From: Xanthobacteraceae bacterium
Lineage (GTDB): Bacteria > Pseudomonadota > Alphaproteobacteria > Rhizobiales > Xanthobacteraceae
DNA length: 64,000 nt
Assembly: GCA_028290465.1 (NCBI GenBank)
Contig: JAQGJU010000027.1
Coordinates: 1-64,000, forward strand
Direction of reading: 5' to 3'
The notes under the pieces were generated by a model. That model ran no database searches. It was not told the DNA's origin and saw only the letters and a list, made by a program, of their open reading frames with translations. Numbering within the stretch: the first letter of the stretch is position 1; each line of letters starts with the position of its first letter. Both the position numbers and the translations under genes were made by a program. This document shows positions 50,258 through 59,533 of this stretch, one piece after another.

Positions 50258-51436
50258 TCAGGCGCGAGGCTTGCCCCAAGGTCCGTCGGCGGACGGTACC
50301 GGCACCCCGATTTCGATCGGTGGGCGCGACGGCAGAAAGGGTGAGTCGCGATTTGGCGTCGCCGGTTCGGCCGATGTCACGCTGCCGTCCTGCGGCGCAT
50401 CGCTGCCGATTTGGCCCGGGATTTCACTGTCGGTGGTCGGAAGCTGTTCGATGGGGCCGGGATCGTGGCCGCCGGCGAGGTCGACCAGCGCCTTGACGCG
50501 GGCTTCGATCGACGGGTGGGTGGCGAAAATATCGGCAAAGCCCGAACGCGGATTGTCGACGCACATCTCCATCACGGCCGAGGTGGCGCCCTGCAACTCG
50601 CCGCGATTTTCGATCTTGCGCAGCGCCGAGATCATGGCGTCGGAATTCTTGGTCAGTTCGACCGCGCCGGCATCGGCGAGAAATTCGCGCGAACGCGACA
50701 GCGCGAACCGGATCAGCACGGAGAGCAGCCACGCCACCACGATCAGCGCCACCGCGATCAGGATCGCGAACATCGCGCCGCCCGAGCCCTTGCGGTCGCT
50801 GTCGCCGCTGCTGCGTCCGCGGCCCCAGCCGAGGCCGGACTGAAACATCATGCGGAAGAATATTTCGGCGAAGAACCCGATCGCGCCGGCGATGATCACC
50901 GCGATCACCATCATGCGCACATCGCCGTTGCGAATGTGGGTCAGTTCGTGGCCGAGCACCGCTTCAAGCTCGGCGTCGTCAAGTCGCGCCGCGAGGCCGG
51001 TCGTCACCGTGATCGAATATTGTTTTTCGTTGAGGCCCGTCGCGAACGCATTGAGCGCGTCGTCGTCCATCAATTTAAGCTTGGGCATGGTCAGCCCGCG
51101 CGAAATGCACAGGTTCTCCAGCAGATTGTACAGCCGAGGCTCGTCGGCGCGCGTGATCTCGCGGCCACCGGTCACGGCGTCGATCATGCTTTGATGGAAT
51201 TTATACGCGATGGCGATCCAGATCAGCGTGCCCACGGTGGCGAATGGCAGCGCCATCAAAAAGTCGCGGAACGCCGCGCGCAGCAGCCAATAGAGCGAGG
51301 CGTCGCCACTCAGCGCTTCGGCGACCAGCGCGCCGGCGAACACCATGATGTAGACCAGCAAGAACAGGCCGATCAGCAACAATACCGATCGGCGCTTGTT
51401 TGCCTGGATGTGGGTGTAGAGACCGTACGCGGCCAT
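50258..51436 (-). CDS. M48 family membrane metalloprotease
   Basis: A 392-residue M48 (HtpX-like) metallopeptidase. The zinc motif HELTHIRNGD is preceded by LEAVLGHELTH, with a third-ligand Glu in REFLADAGAVELT. Four predicted membrane segments occur, two at the N terminus (SVLLLIGLFLLVYIMVFAGAL) and two around the middle (FAILIAVALIVVAWLLSVLI). The C terminus is a Pro-rich, disordered tail. Downstream of lemA with 69 bases between, and LemA with M48 is a common pair. Probably degrades misfolded membrane proteins. Confidence 0.9.
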   Translation of the reverse strand: MAAYGLYTHIQANKRRSVLLLIGLFLLVYIMVFAGALVAEALSGDASLYWLLRAAFRDFLMALPFATVGTLIWIAIAYKFHQSMIDAVTGGREITRADEPRLYNLLENLCISRGLTMPKLKLMDDDALNAFATGLNEKQYSITVTTGLAARLDDAELEAVLGHELTHIRNGDVRMMVIAVIIAGAIGFFAEIFFRMMFQSGLGWGRGRSSGDSDRKGSGGAMFAILIAVALIVVAWLLSVLIRFALSRSREFLADAGAVELTKNSDAMISALRKIENRGELQGATSAVMEMCVDNPRSGFADIFATHPSIEARVKALVDLAGGHDPGPIEQLPTTDSEIPGQIGSDAPQDGSVTSAEPATPNRDSPFLPSRPPIEIGVPVPSADGPWGKPRA

Positions 51437-51505
51437 GTTCGCGATCCTGTTGGGATTGGGCGGCGCCGATGAATCGGCGCCGCCGGCCCGCCGTCCCGAT
51501 ACGCG

Positions 51506-52078
51506 TTAGAACTTTACCTGCGGCGCGGAGCTCAAGGTTTTGCGTTCCTCTCCGAGGTCGAAGAACTCCTTCGGCCGGAAGCCGAACGAGCCGGCGAACA
51601 ACGCGGCCGGAAGCTGCTCGATGCCGGTGTTGTATTCCTGCACGGCGTTGTTGAAGAACCGGCGCGAGGCCGCGAGCTTGTTCTCGATGTCGGACAGTTC
51701 GGACTGCAATTGCTGGAAGCCGGTATTGGCCTTGAGGTCCGGATAGGATTCGGCCAGCGCGAACAATTGGCGCAGCGCGCCGGACAGCATGTTCTCCGCC
51801 GCGACTTTCTGGTCGATGCCGGGCGCCGCGATGGCGGTGTTGCGTGCCGCGATCACGGCTTCAAGCGTGCCGCGCTCGTGCGTCGCATAGCCCTTCACGG
51901 TCTCGACCAGATTGGGAATGAGATCGTGACGCTGCTTGAGCTGCACGTCGACGTCGGCGAAGGCCTGATTGACCCGCTGCCGCATAGCGACGAGCCCGTT
52001 GTAGATCGCAACGATCCACAGCACGAATACGACGATCACGACGATCACGCCGATCAGGATCCAGGTCGATGTGGACAT
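51506..52078 (-). CDS. lemA: LemA family protein
   Basis: A 190-residue LemA protein: one N-terminal membrane helix (WILIGVIVVIVVFVLWIVAIYNGLV), then a helical domain with the family sequence VNQAFADVDVQLKQRHDLIPNLVETVKGYATHE and FNNAVQEYNTGIEQLPAALFA. Such proteins have their helical bundle outside the membrane, usually toward the periplasm. It is the first gene of a probable lemA-M48 operon. Function of LemA is not established. Confidence 0.93.
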   Translation of the reverse strand: MSTSTWILIGVIVVIVVFVLWIVAIYNGLVAMRQRVNQAFADVDVQLKQRHDLIPNLVETVKGYATHERGTLEAVIAARNTAIAAPGIDQKVAAENMLSGALRQLFALAESYPDLKANTGFQQLQSELSDIENKLAASRRFFNNAVQEYNTGIEQLPAALFAGSFGFRPKEFFDLGEERKTLSSAPQVKF

Positions 52079-52264
52079 GAAAAACTCCTCCAGGCTTCGG
52101 GAATCCGGGGTCGCGAACGCCGCGGGCGCGGCGCCAAGTTGCCATTATGGCACAGCTCTCTTTGTTTAAAGAGAGCGTTCTTCATGCGAAGCGGATCCCA
52201 CTTCGGGAAGCCGTTTCACGTGAAAACTCTCCCTTGGTCGCACCGGCCCGGGAGAAGGTTCATG

Positions 52265-52320
52265 CTTCGCCTCTCCCAGCGAGGAGAGGTCGGCGAGCGA
52301 AGCTCGACGGGTGAGGGGGG
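52265..52320. repeat. CACCTCTCCCC palindromic repeat, half copy
   Basis: CTTCGCCTCTC...GAGAGGTCGGCGAGCGAAG...GGGTGAGGGG corresponds to one half of the 34575-34719 palindrome, including its small CTCTCC/GGAGAG hairpin and the CGAGCGAA and GGGTGAGGGG blocks. It is located in the 286-base gap between the lemA and CNNM/CBS genes. The rest of that gap (52079-52264) carries a small hairpin at about 52153-52173 (GCTCTCTTT/AAAGAGAGC) and no gene. Confidence 0.75.
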
Positions 52321-52364
52321 ATTGCCTATCGAGAGCCGTGGCAACCTGCCGGAAAATTCTCCGG

Positions 52365-53672
52365 CTACGGCTTCACCACCCGGCGGGTTGGCGGCAGCTT
52401 GGTGGCCAGGATCTTGTCGACGCGGCGGCCGTCCAGATCCATCACTTCTATCCTCCAGCCATGGGCGGTGAAGCTTTCGCCGACCGCCGGCAGTTTGCCG
52501 AAGCCCTCCAGCACGTAGCCGGCCACGGTGTGGTAGGAGTGATCCTCGGGCACCGGAATGGCGGTGAGCCTGGCGAATTCATCGACATCCATCCAGCCGG
52601 ACACCAGCAGCGAGCCGTCCTGCCGCCGCGTCACGGCGGCTTCCGACGGGCCTTCGCCGGTCGAGAATTCGCCGACGATCGATTCCAGAATATCGAAAGA
52701 CGTCACCACGCCTTCAAAGTGGCCGTATTCGTCCAGCACCAGCCCGATATGAACATTGGCCTTTTTCAGGATCGCCACCACGTCGCGGGCATCGACCGAA
52801 TCCGGAATCATCGGTGCCGGCCGCATCAGCGCCCGCACATCCGGTTTTTCGCCGGCCAGATAGGCGCCGAGCATGTCCTTGGCCTGGACGATCGCCAGTA
52901 CCTCGTCGGCGTCGCCGTCATAAACCGGCAGCCGCGAATGCGGGCTCTCCATGATCAGCTTGCGGATTTCTTCCGGCGGGTCCGCGAGGTTGACCATGTC
53001 GATGTCCCAGCGCGGCGTCATCACGGCGCGCACCGGACGGTCGCCGAGCCGCATCACGCCGGCGATCATTTCCTTTTCGCCGGGCTCCAGCACGCCGGCA
53101 TGTTCGGCTTCGGCGATCAGCGTGCGGATTTCCTCTTCGGTGACCTTCTCGTCGCGCTCGCCGCGCTGACCGAGCAGCCACAGCACCAGCCTACCGGATG
53201 CACTGAGCAGCCAGACCAGCGGCGAGGCGATCTTGGCGATCAGCGTCATCGCAGGTGCGACCCGGACCGCGACCGCTTCCGGATCGCGCAATGCGATCTG
53301 CTTCGGCACCAGTTCGCCGATGATCAGCGACGCATAGGTAATGATGACGACCACCGTGCCGAAGCCGAGCGGATCCGCGATCCGCTCCGGCAGGCCGAAT
53401 TCGGCCAGTGTGTTTGATAGCCGCACGCCCAGCGTGGCGCCCGAGAAGGCGCCGGACAGCACGCCGACCAGGGTAATGCCGATCTGCACGCTGGACAGGA
53501 ATTTGCCGGGGTCGGACGCCAACACCAAGGCGCGGCGTGCACCGGTAACCTTCCGGTCCGCCAAACCCCTCAGTCGCGCCGGGCGGGAGGAGACAATGGC
53601 CAGCTCCGACATCGAGAGCAGGCCGTTGACGACGATGAGCACCGCGATGATGCCGAGTTCAATTGAAAGCAT
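52365..53672 (-). CDS. CNNM/CBS domain (hemolysin-related) protein
   Basis: A 435-residue protein with an N-terminal CNNM (DUF21) membrane domain of three or four helices (IELGIIAVLIVVNGLLSMSELAI, LSSVQIGITLVGVLSGAF, IITYASLIIGELVPKQIAL), two CBS domains around residues 210-330 (VMTPRWDIDMVNL, HIGLVLDEYGHFEGVV) and a C-terminal CorC/HlyC transporter-associated domain (GSLLVSGWMDVDEF). Related proteins are Mg2+ or Co2+ transport proteins. The ATG at 53672 precedes the first helix; the longer frame starts with TTG. No ribosome site is strong. Confidence 0.9.
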   Translation of the reverse strand: MLSIELGIIAVLIVVNGLLSMSELAIVSSRPARLRGLADRKVTGARRALVLASDPGKFLSSVQIGITLVGVLSGAFSGATLGVRLSNTLAEFGLPERIADPLGFGTVVVIITYASLIIGELVPKQIALRDPEAVAVRVAPAMTLIAKIASPLVWLLSASGRLVLWLLGQRGERDEKVTEEEIRTLIAEAEHAGVLEPGEKEMIAGVMRLGDRPVRAVMTPRWDIDMVNLADPPEEIRKLIMESPHSRLPVYDGDADEVLAIVQAKDMLGAYLAGEKPDVRALMRPAPMIPDSVDARDVVAILKKANVHIGLVLDEYGHFEGVVTSFDILESIVGEFSTGEGPSEAAVTRRQDGSLLVSGWMDVDEFARLTAIPVPEDHSYHTVAGYVLEGFGKLPAVGESFTAHGWRIEVMDLDGRRVDKILATKLPPTRRVVKP

Positions 53673-53892
53673 GGGTTTAACTAGCAATCCAACAGCCAGA
53701 ATGACAGGGCGCAAACATACTGGAGGTAAATCGAGGTGGCAAAGTTGCGATGCAACATGCAGCGTTTGAGCGGATTTCAGGCGGAAGCGAACTCTTAACT
53801 ATGTTTATTACAATGCGCGACTTTTAACCGCCGGGACAGGGTCGGGCCTTACTTTACACATTCAGATAGGACGAACGCCGGTAGAGGCTGCA

Positions 53893-56676
53893 ATGTTCCG
53901 CGTGTTTAACTGCCTGACGGATGCGCACAATCCCTGGCTGGTGCTGCTGGCCGGCGCGGTGTGCTTTCTGGCAAGCCTGACGGCCACCCATCTGATCCGC
54001 CGCGCCAAGGCGACGCGCAGTCGCGCGCATGCGATCTGGATCGTTACCGCCGCCGCCGCCACCGGCTGCGGCATCTGGGCCACCCATTTCATCGCGATGC
54101 TCGCCTATGAGCCCGGCGTGCCGGTCGGCTACGACCTGGGCCTTACACTGCTCTCGTTGGTGGTCGCCATCGTGTTCACCGGTGTCGGCGTCACGGTTGC
54201 GTTCCATGCGCCGGTTCGCGGACGCATTCTTGTCGGCGGCTGCATCGTCGGCGCCGGCGTCATGGCGATGCACTTTCTCGGCATGACGGCGCTGCAACTG
54301 CCCGGTACGGTCGTCTGGGCGCCCGATCTGCTGGCGGCCGCGACCGGCATCGGGGTGGTACTGTCCTCCGCCGCGCTCGCCCTCATCGTTCGGCATGACG
54401 ATCGCTACGGAACGCTCGGCGGCGCCGGCGTGTTGACGCTGGCGATTGTCGCCCTGCACTTTACCGCGATGGGCGCCGTGACGATCCTGCCGGATCCGAC
54501 CAAGCTTTTCAACGGAATGGCACTATCCGAGGTTGCCTTGGCGATCGCCATCGCCAACGCGGCGGTCGCGGTGCTCGGCATGAGCCTCGCGGTGGCGTTC
54601 GCCGATCATCGCTTCCACGAGCAGAGCCGGCGCCTGGCGGTCGCGGTCAACAATATGTCGCAAGGCCTCGTGATGTTCGACACCGCCGAGCGGCTGGTGG
54701 TCTGCAACGAGCGCTATCTGCGGATGTACAACCTGTCGCCGGAAATCGTGAAGCCCGGCTGCAGCCTGCGCGATGTGATCCGGCACCGGATCGCGACCGG
54801 CAGTCTGGACAAAGAGGCGGAAGCGTACCGCGACACGCTGCTGAATTCGATAAACAAGCACACGGCCATCAGTTGGATCGTCGACACTCCGGACGGCCGC
54901 GCTATCTCGGTCATCAACACGCCGACCGCGAGCGGCGATTGGGTCGCGACCCATGAGGACATCACCGAGCGGCGGCTTGCCGAGCGCGAACTCGAGCGCA
55001 CCCGCGGCTTCCTCGACATGGTCATCGAGAGCGTGCCGGTCACCATCACGGTGAAGCAGCTTCCCGAAATGCGTTACGCGCTGGTCAACCGGGCGGGCGA
55101 GAAATATTTCGGCCTCGAACGCGAACACATGCTCGGCAAGACGGCGAAGGAAGTATTTTCGGCCGAGACCGCGCACAAGATCATGACCAACGACCTGTCG
55201 GTGGTCCGTTCCGGAATGGAGACCTTCTTCGATATCCATCCGGTGACGACACCGGGGGGCGGCACTCGCATCGTGACCTCGAAGCTGCTGCCTGTGATGG
55301 GACCGGACAACCAGCCGCAATATCTGGTGAGCGTCATCGAGGACGTAACCGAGCGCAAGCGCGCCGAGGCGCGGCTCGCCCACATGGCGCATCATGATCT
55401 CCTGACCGACCTGCCGAACCGCGCCGCCTTCAATGAAACGCTGGACGACACGCTGGCGCGGGCCAAGGAGCAGGGCGATAGCTTCGCGGTGCTATGCATC
55501 GACCTCGACCACTTTAAAGAAGTCAACGACGTGTTCGGCCATTCGACCGGCGACGCGCTGCTGTGTGAGGTGTCGCGCCGGCTGCAGGAGGCTGCGGAGG
55601 GCGCGTTCATCGCGCGCGTCGGCGGCGACGAATTCATCCTGCTGGCCGACGGCGTCCAGCCGGCCGTCGCCGAGGCGCTGGCCGACCGGCTGGTCGCGTG
55701 CGTCGCGCAGGAAATTACCATCGAAGGGCATCCGCTGCGCATCGGTCTGAGCATCGGCGTCGCGCTCTATCCGCAGGACGGCGCGGACGCCGAGATGCTG
55801 CTGGCCAATGCGGACGCTGCGCTGTACCGGGTCAAGGACGAGGAACGCGGCACGGTCCGCTTCTTCGAGCCGGAGATGGATGAGCGCCTGCGCGAACGCC
55901 GCGCCCTGCAGAACGATTTCGCCACCGCGATCGCTAATGGCGAATTGTCGCTGCATTATCAACCGCAATTACGTATCGGCGGTGAGGTGTCGGGCTTTGA
56001 GGCACTGGTGCGCTGGCGTCATCCGGTTCGCGGCAACGTGACTCCGGCGGCGTTCATTCCGATGGCCGAAGAGAGCGGGCAGATCATGGCGCTCGGCGAA
56101 TGGGTGTTGCGCGAGGCCTGCCGCGAGGCGGCCACCTGGCCGACGCCACGGCGCATCGCTGTGAATCTCTCGCCCATTCAGTTCAAGCACGGCGATCTCG
56201 TCGAACTGGTGCATACCGTGTTGCTGGAAACCGGACTGCCGGCCGAACGCCTGGAACTGGAAATCACCGAGGGCGTGCTGATCGGCGATTTCTCGCGGGC
56301 GCTGTCGATCCTGCGCCGGCTGAAGACGCTCGGCGTGCGCATCGCAATGGACGATTTCGGCACCGGCTACTCGTCGCTGTCCTATCTGCAGGCGTTCCCG
56401 TTCGACAAGATCAAGATCGATCAGGCGTTCATCGCCAATCTGGAGCGTAATCCGCAATCCGCCGCCATCATCCGCGCGGTGATCGGACTCGGTCACGGCC
56501 TCGATCTGCCGATCGTCGCCGAGGGCGTGGAAACGCAGGCCCAGCTCGACTTCCTGTCACGCGAGAGTTGCGACGAAGTGCAGGGCTATTTCGTCGGTCG
56601 GCCCGGGCCGATCGCGGGCTTTGCCGTGCTGGTCGGCCGTAAGCCCTTGATCGAGGCCATACAGGCCGTCGGGTAA
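53893..56676 (+). CDS. MHYT-PAS-PAS-GGDEF-EAL c-di-GMP protein
   Basis: A 927-residue inner-membrane signalling protein. Residues 1-235 form a seven-helix MHYT sensor with three motif copies (THFIAM 64-69, MHFLGM 126-131, LHFTAM 188-193), thought to bind copper or a gas. Two PAS domains cover about 250-365 and 370-490. A GGDEF domain has GGDEF at 577-581, without an RxxD inhibitory site before it. An EAL domain has Glu703 (FEALVRW), NLSPIQF, EITEGVLI and DDFGTGYSS. Both catalytic domains look intact, so it may make and break c-di-GMP. Monocistronic, in a 217-base divergent gap. Confidence 0.93.
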   Translation: MFRVFNCLTDAHNPWLVLLAGAVCFLASLTATHLIRRAKATRSRAHAIWIVTAAAATGCGIWATHFIAMLAYEPGVPVGYDLGLTLLSLVVAIVFTGVGVTVAFHAPVRGRILVGGCIVGAGVMAMHFLGMTALQLPGTVVWAPDLLAAATGIGVVLSSAALALIVRHDDRYGTLGGAGVLTLAIVALHFTAMGAVTILPDPTKLFNGMALSEVALAIAIANAAVAVLGMSLAVAFADHRFHEQSRRLAVAVNNMSQGLVMFDTAERLVVCNERYLRMYNLSPEIVKPGCSLRDVIRHRIATGSLDKEAEAYRDTLLNSINKHTAISWIVDTPDGRAISVINTPTASGDWVATHEDITERRLAERELERTRGFLDMVIESVPVTITVKQLPEMRYALVNRAGEKYFGLEREHMLGKTAKEVFSAETAHKIMTNDLSVVRSGMETFFDIHPVTTPGGGTRIVTSKLLPVMGPDNQPQYLVSVIEDVTERKRAEARLAHMAHHDLLTDLPNRAAFNETLDDTLARAKEQGDSFAVLCIDLDHFKEVNDVFGHSTGDALLCEVSRRLQEAAEGAFIARVGGDEFILLADGVQPAVAEALADRLVACVAQEITIEGHPLRIGLSIGVALYPQDGADAEMLLANADAALYRVKDEERGTVRFFEPEMDERLRERRALQNDFATAIANGELSLHYQPQLRIGGEVSGFEALVRWRHPVRGNVTPAAFIPMAEESGQIMALGEWVLREACREAATWPTPRRIAVNLSPIQFKHGDLVELVHTVLLETGLPAERLELEITEGVLIGDFSRALSILRRLKTLGVRIAMDDFGTGYSSLSYLQAFPFDKIKIDQAFIANLERNPQSAAIIRAVIGLGHGLDLPIVAEGVETQAQLDFLSRESCDEVQGYFVGRPGPIAGFAVLVGRKPLIEAIQAVG

Positions 56677-56885
56677 GGCCACAGGGCCGGGCGGCCCATC
56701 TTCAACCTGCTGTCCGCTTCCCCTTTTTGCGGCCGCATCGGCTATTTTCCGCTGTCTTGCCTTGCCGGCCGATTTCGATACAATGTTTGCAACAGCAAGT
56801 GTTTCGCGCGCTGTGGTTGCCGGCGCCTCGGTGTCCATAAGCCATAATCAGCCACCAAAAGACTTGTAGCGACCGGGAGGATTTC

Positions 56886-57869
56886 ATGCAGGGCAAGATC
56901 GGCCTCGAAGAGCATTTCGCGATTGCCGATACGCTCGGCGACTCCAAGGGGTTTCTGCCCGAAAAGGTCTGGCAGGAACTGTCGGGCCGGCTGATTGATC
57001 TGCATGACCGCCGGTTGCGCGAGATGGATCAGAACGGCGTCGAGATGATGATCCTGTCGCTCAACGCGCCGGCGGTCCAGGCCATACCCGATCCAAAACG
57101 CGCCGATGAACTGGCCCGCAAGGCCAATGATTTCCTCGCCGAACAGGTCGCGAAGCGTCCCGATCGTTTCCAGGCGCTGGCCGCGCTGCCGTTGCAGGAT
57201 CCCGATGCGGCGAGTCGCGAGCTGAACCGCTGCGTCACGCAACTCGGCTTCAAGGGCGCGCTCGCCAACGGCTTCTCACAGATCAACGATCCGGACGTGC
57301 CGGTGTATTACGACTTGCCGCAATTCTGGTCGTTCTGGGCCGAGGTCGAAAAGCTCGACGTGCCGTTCTACCTGCATCCGCGCAATCCGCTGCCGCAGGA
57401 CAGCCGGATCTATCAGGGCCATCCGTGGCTGATGGGCCCGGCCTGGGCGTTCGGCCAGGAAACCGCCGTGCATGCGCTACGGCTGATGGCGTCGGGCCTG
57501 TTCGATAAGCACCCGGGCCTCAACATCATTCTCGGCCATATGGGCGAAGGGCTGCCGTACAGCATCTGGCGGGTCGACAACTGCAATGGCTGGGTGCCGG
57601 ACCGGCATAATTATCCGGCCAAGAAGAAGCTCGGCGAATATTTCAGCGCGAACTTCTACCTGACCACGTCGGGCAATTTCCGCACCCAGACGCTGATCGA
57701 TGCCCTTCTCGAAGTCGGCGCCGACCGCATCATGTTCTCGACCTACTGGCAGTTCGAGAATGTCGATCATGCGGCGATCTGGTTCGACGCCGCCAGCATC
57801 AGCGACAACGATCGGCACAAGATCGGCCGCACCAATGCGGCCCGGTTGTTCAAGCTGGACATGAAATAG
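56886..57869 (+). CDS. gamma-resorcylate decarboxylase-like amidohydrolase, D287Y
   Basis: A 327-residue amidohydrolase of the ACMSD/gamma-resorcylate decarboxylase family, which decarboxylates 2,6-dihydroxybenzoate to resorcinol. The N-terminal LEEHF (Glu8, His10), His164 (FYLHPRN), His218 and Glu221 (LGHMGEGLP) are all present at the same numbers as in the Rhizobium enzyme. Long stretches are nearly identical to it from memory (LPLQDPDA, FYLHPRNPLPQDSRIY). But residue 287, Asp in FSTDWPFEN and a metal ligand, is Tyr here (FSTYWQFEN), codon TAC at 57744-57746. GGGAGGATTTC precedes the ATG. Followed by an MFS transporter gene. Confidence 0.92.
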   Translation: MQGKIGLEEHFAIADTLGDSKGFLPEKVWQELSGRLIDLHDRRLREMDQNGVEMMILSLNAPAVQAIPDPKRADELARKANDFLAEQVAKRPDRFQALAALPLQDPDAASRELNRCVTQLGFKGALANGFSQINDPDVPVYYDLPQFWSFWAEVEKLDVPFYLHPRNPLPQDSRIYQGHPWLMGPAWAFGQETAVHALRLMASGLFDKHPGLNIILGHMGEGLPYSIWRVDNCNGWVPDRHNYPAKKKLGEYFSANFYLTTSGNFRTQTLIDALLEVGADRIMFSTYWQFENVDHAAIWFDAASISDNDRHKIGRTNAARLFKLDMK

Positions 57870-57947
57870 GGCAAGTGTCTCCGCTCGTCGTGTAAGTAGC
57901 GAGCGCGGACGCAACTTTTGCGCCGGCCCGGCGTTGCATCCATTGCC

Positions 57948-59405
57948 ATGGCCGCATTGCCCGACGTCTCATCGCCCGACAGCGCCTTCATCGAAACCGA
58001 TATTCCGGCGCGGCTTGATCGGCTGCCGTGGGGCCGCTTCCACTCCTTGGTGGTGGCGGCGCTCGGCATCACCTGGATTCTCGACGGCCTTGAGGTGACA
58101 CTGGCCGGGTCGATCTCCGGCGCGCTCAAGGAGAGCCCGGTACTGCGCTTTTCCAACGCCGATGTCGGCTTGGCGGCGGGCGCCTATGTGGCCGGGGCGG
58201 TGTGTGGTGCGCTGCTGTTCGGCTGGCTGGCTGACCGGTTAGGGCGCAAGAAACTGTTCTTCATCACCCTGGCGGTCTATCTCGTCGCCACCGCGCTGAC
58301 CGCGACCGCGTGGAATCTCTGGAGCTTCCTGCTGTTCCGGTTTCTGACCGGCGCCGGCATCGGCGGTGAATACACCGCGATCAATTCGACCATCCAGGAA
58401 CTGATCCCGGCGCGCTATCGCGGCTGGACCGACTTGGTCATCAACGGCTCGTTCTGGGTCGGCGCCGCCATAGGGGCGGTCGCGTCCATCATCCTGCTCG
58501 ATCCGGCCGTGTTCGCGCCGGACCATGGCTGGCGCCTGGCGTTCCTGATCGGGGCGGCGCTGGGCCTCGTCATCTTCGTGATGCGGTTCTGGATTCCGGA
58601 ATCGCCGCGCTGGCTGATGACCCATGGCCGCGCCGACGAGGCGGAAAAGATCCTGGCCAACATCGACGCGGGCTTTGTGGCGCGCGGCCATGTGTTCGAC
58701 ACCGCTGCGGTGGCGCGCATCCGGCTGCGTCCGCGGCGCTTCACATCGCTGGCCGAAGTCGCCCAAACGCTGTTTCGCACGCACACGCAGCGAACCTTGG
58801 TCGGCCTGACGCTGATGGCGTCGCAAGCCTTCTTCTACAACGCGATCTTTTTCACCTATGCGCTGGTGCTGACCGATTTCTACAGCATCCCGTCGGCCTC
58901 GGTCGGCTGGTACATCCTGCCGTTCGCGGTCGGCAATTTCCTGGGACCGGTGTTTCTCGGGCGGTTGTTCGACACGCTCGGGCGCCGCACCATGATCGCG
59001 GCCACCTATGCGCTGTCGGGGGTGCTGCTGGTCGTCACCGGCTATCTGTTCGCCCTCGGCGTATTGACGGCGACGCAGCAGACCGCCGCCTGGATGGTGA
59101 TCTTCTTCTTCGCGTCGGCGGCGGCCAGCTCCGCCTACCTGACGGTCAGCGAGACCTTTCCGTTGGAAGTGCGCGCGCTCGCCATCGCGTTCTTCTACGC
59201 CATCGGCACGGGTCTGGGCGGCATCGCCGGACCGGTGCTGTTCGGCGCGCTGATCGATACCGGCTCGCGCTGGAGCGTGTTCGGCGGCTATGTGCTTGGC
59301 GCGGTCCTGATGCTGATCGCGGCTTTCGTGGCCGGGCGCTATGCGGTCGCGGCCGAACGCAAGCCGCTGGAGTCGGTCGCAAGGCCGCTGGCGGCATTGG
59401 ATTAA
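57948..59405 (+). CDS. MFS transporter (sugar porter / aromatic acid type)
   Basis: A 485-residue MFS permease with 12 predicted helices and the family signatures GWLADRLGRKKLF between helices 2 and 3, and FRFLTGAGIGGEYTA and PESPRWLMTHGRADEAEK, as in the sugar porter/SP and aromatic acid:H+ symporter families. It lies 79 bases after the decarboxylase-like gene on the same strand and probably imports the carboxylic acid it acts on. The exact substrate cannot be read. The ATG at 57948 is chosen because the upstream frame is not family-like. Confidence 0.88.
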   Translation: MAALPDVSSPDSAFIETDIPARLDRLPWGRFHSLVVAALGITWILDGLEVTLAGSISGALKESPVLRFSNADVGLAAGAYVAGAVCGALLFGWLADRLGRKKLFFITLAVYLVATALTATAWNLWSFLLFRFLTGAGIGGEYTAINSTIQELIPARYRGWTDLVINGSFWVGAAIGAVASIILLDPAVFAPDHGWRLAFLIGAALGLVIFVMRFWIPESPRWLMTHGRADEAEKILANIDAGFVARGHVFDTAAVARIRLRPRRFTSLAEVAQTLFRTHTQRTLVGLTLMASQAFFYNAIFFTYALVLTDFYSIPSASVGWYILPFAVGNFLGPVFLGRLFDTLGRRTMIAATYALSGVLLVVTGYLFALGVLTATQQTAAWMVIFFFASAAASSAYLTVSETFPLEVRALAIAFFYAIGTGLGGIAGPVLFGALIDTGSRWSVFGGYVLGAVLMLIAAFVAGRYAVAAERKPLESVARPLAALD

Positions 59406-59533
59406 TCGGTTGCGGCCGGGCAGGTAAGCCGGGCGGCGATTGCTTGTCATTACCCGGCCGCGATGAGACAATTGCCGTTCAATCCCGGCCTCGTCTGGGA
59501 GCTATCCAAAAATCGCCTGGGAGGAATTTCACG

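Noticed and set aside
58239-59471. 410-codon minus-strand frame opposite the MFS transporter gene
   Set aside because: Composition is His/Arg/Gln-rich and it mirrors a well-conserved permease. No ribosome site.
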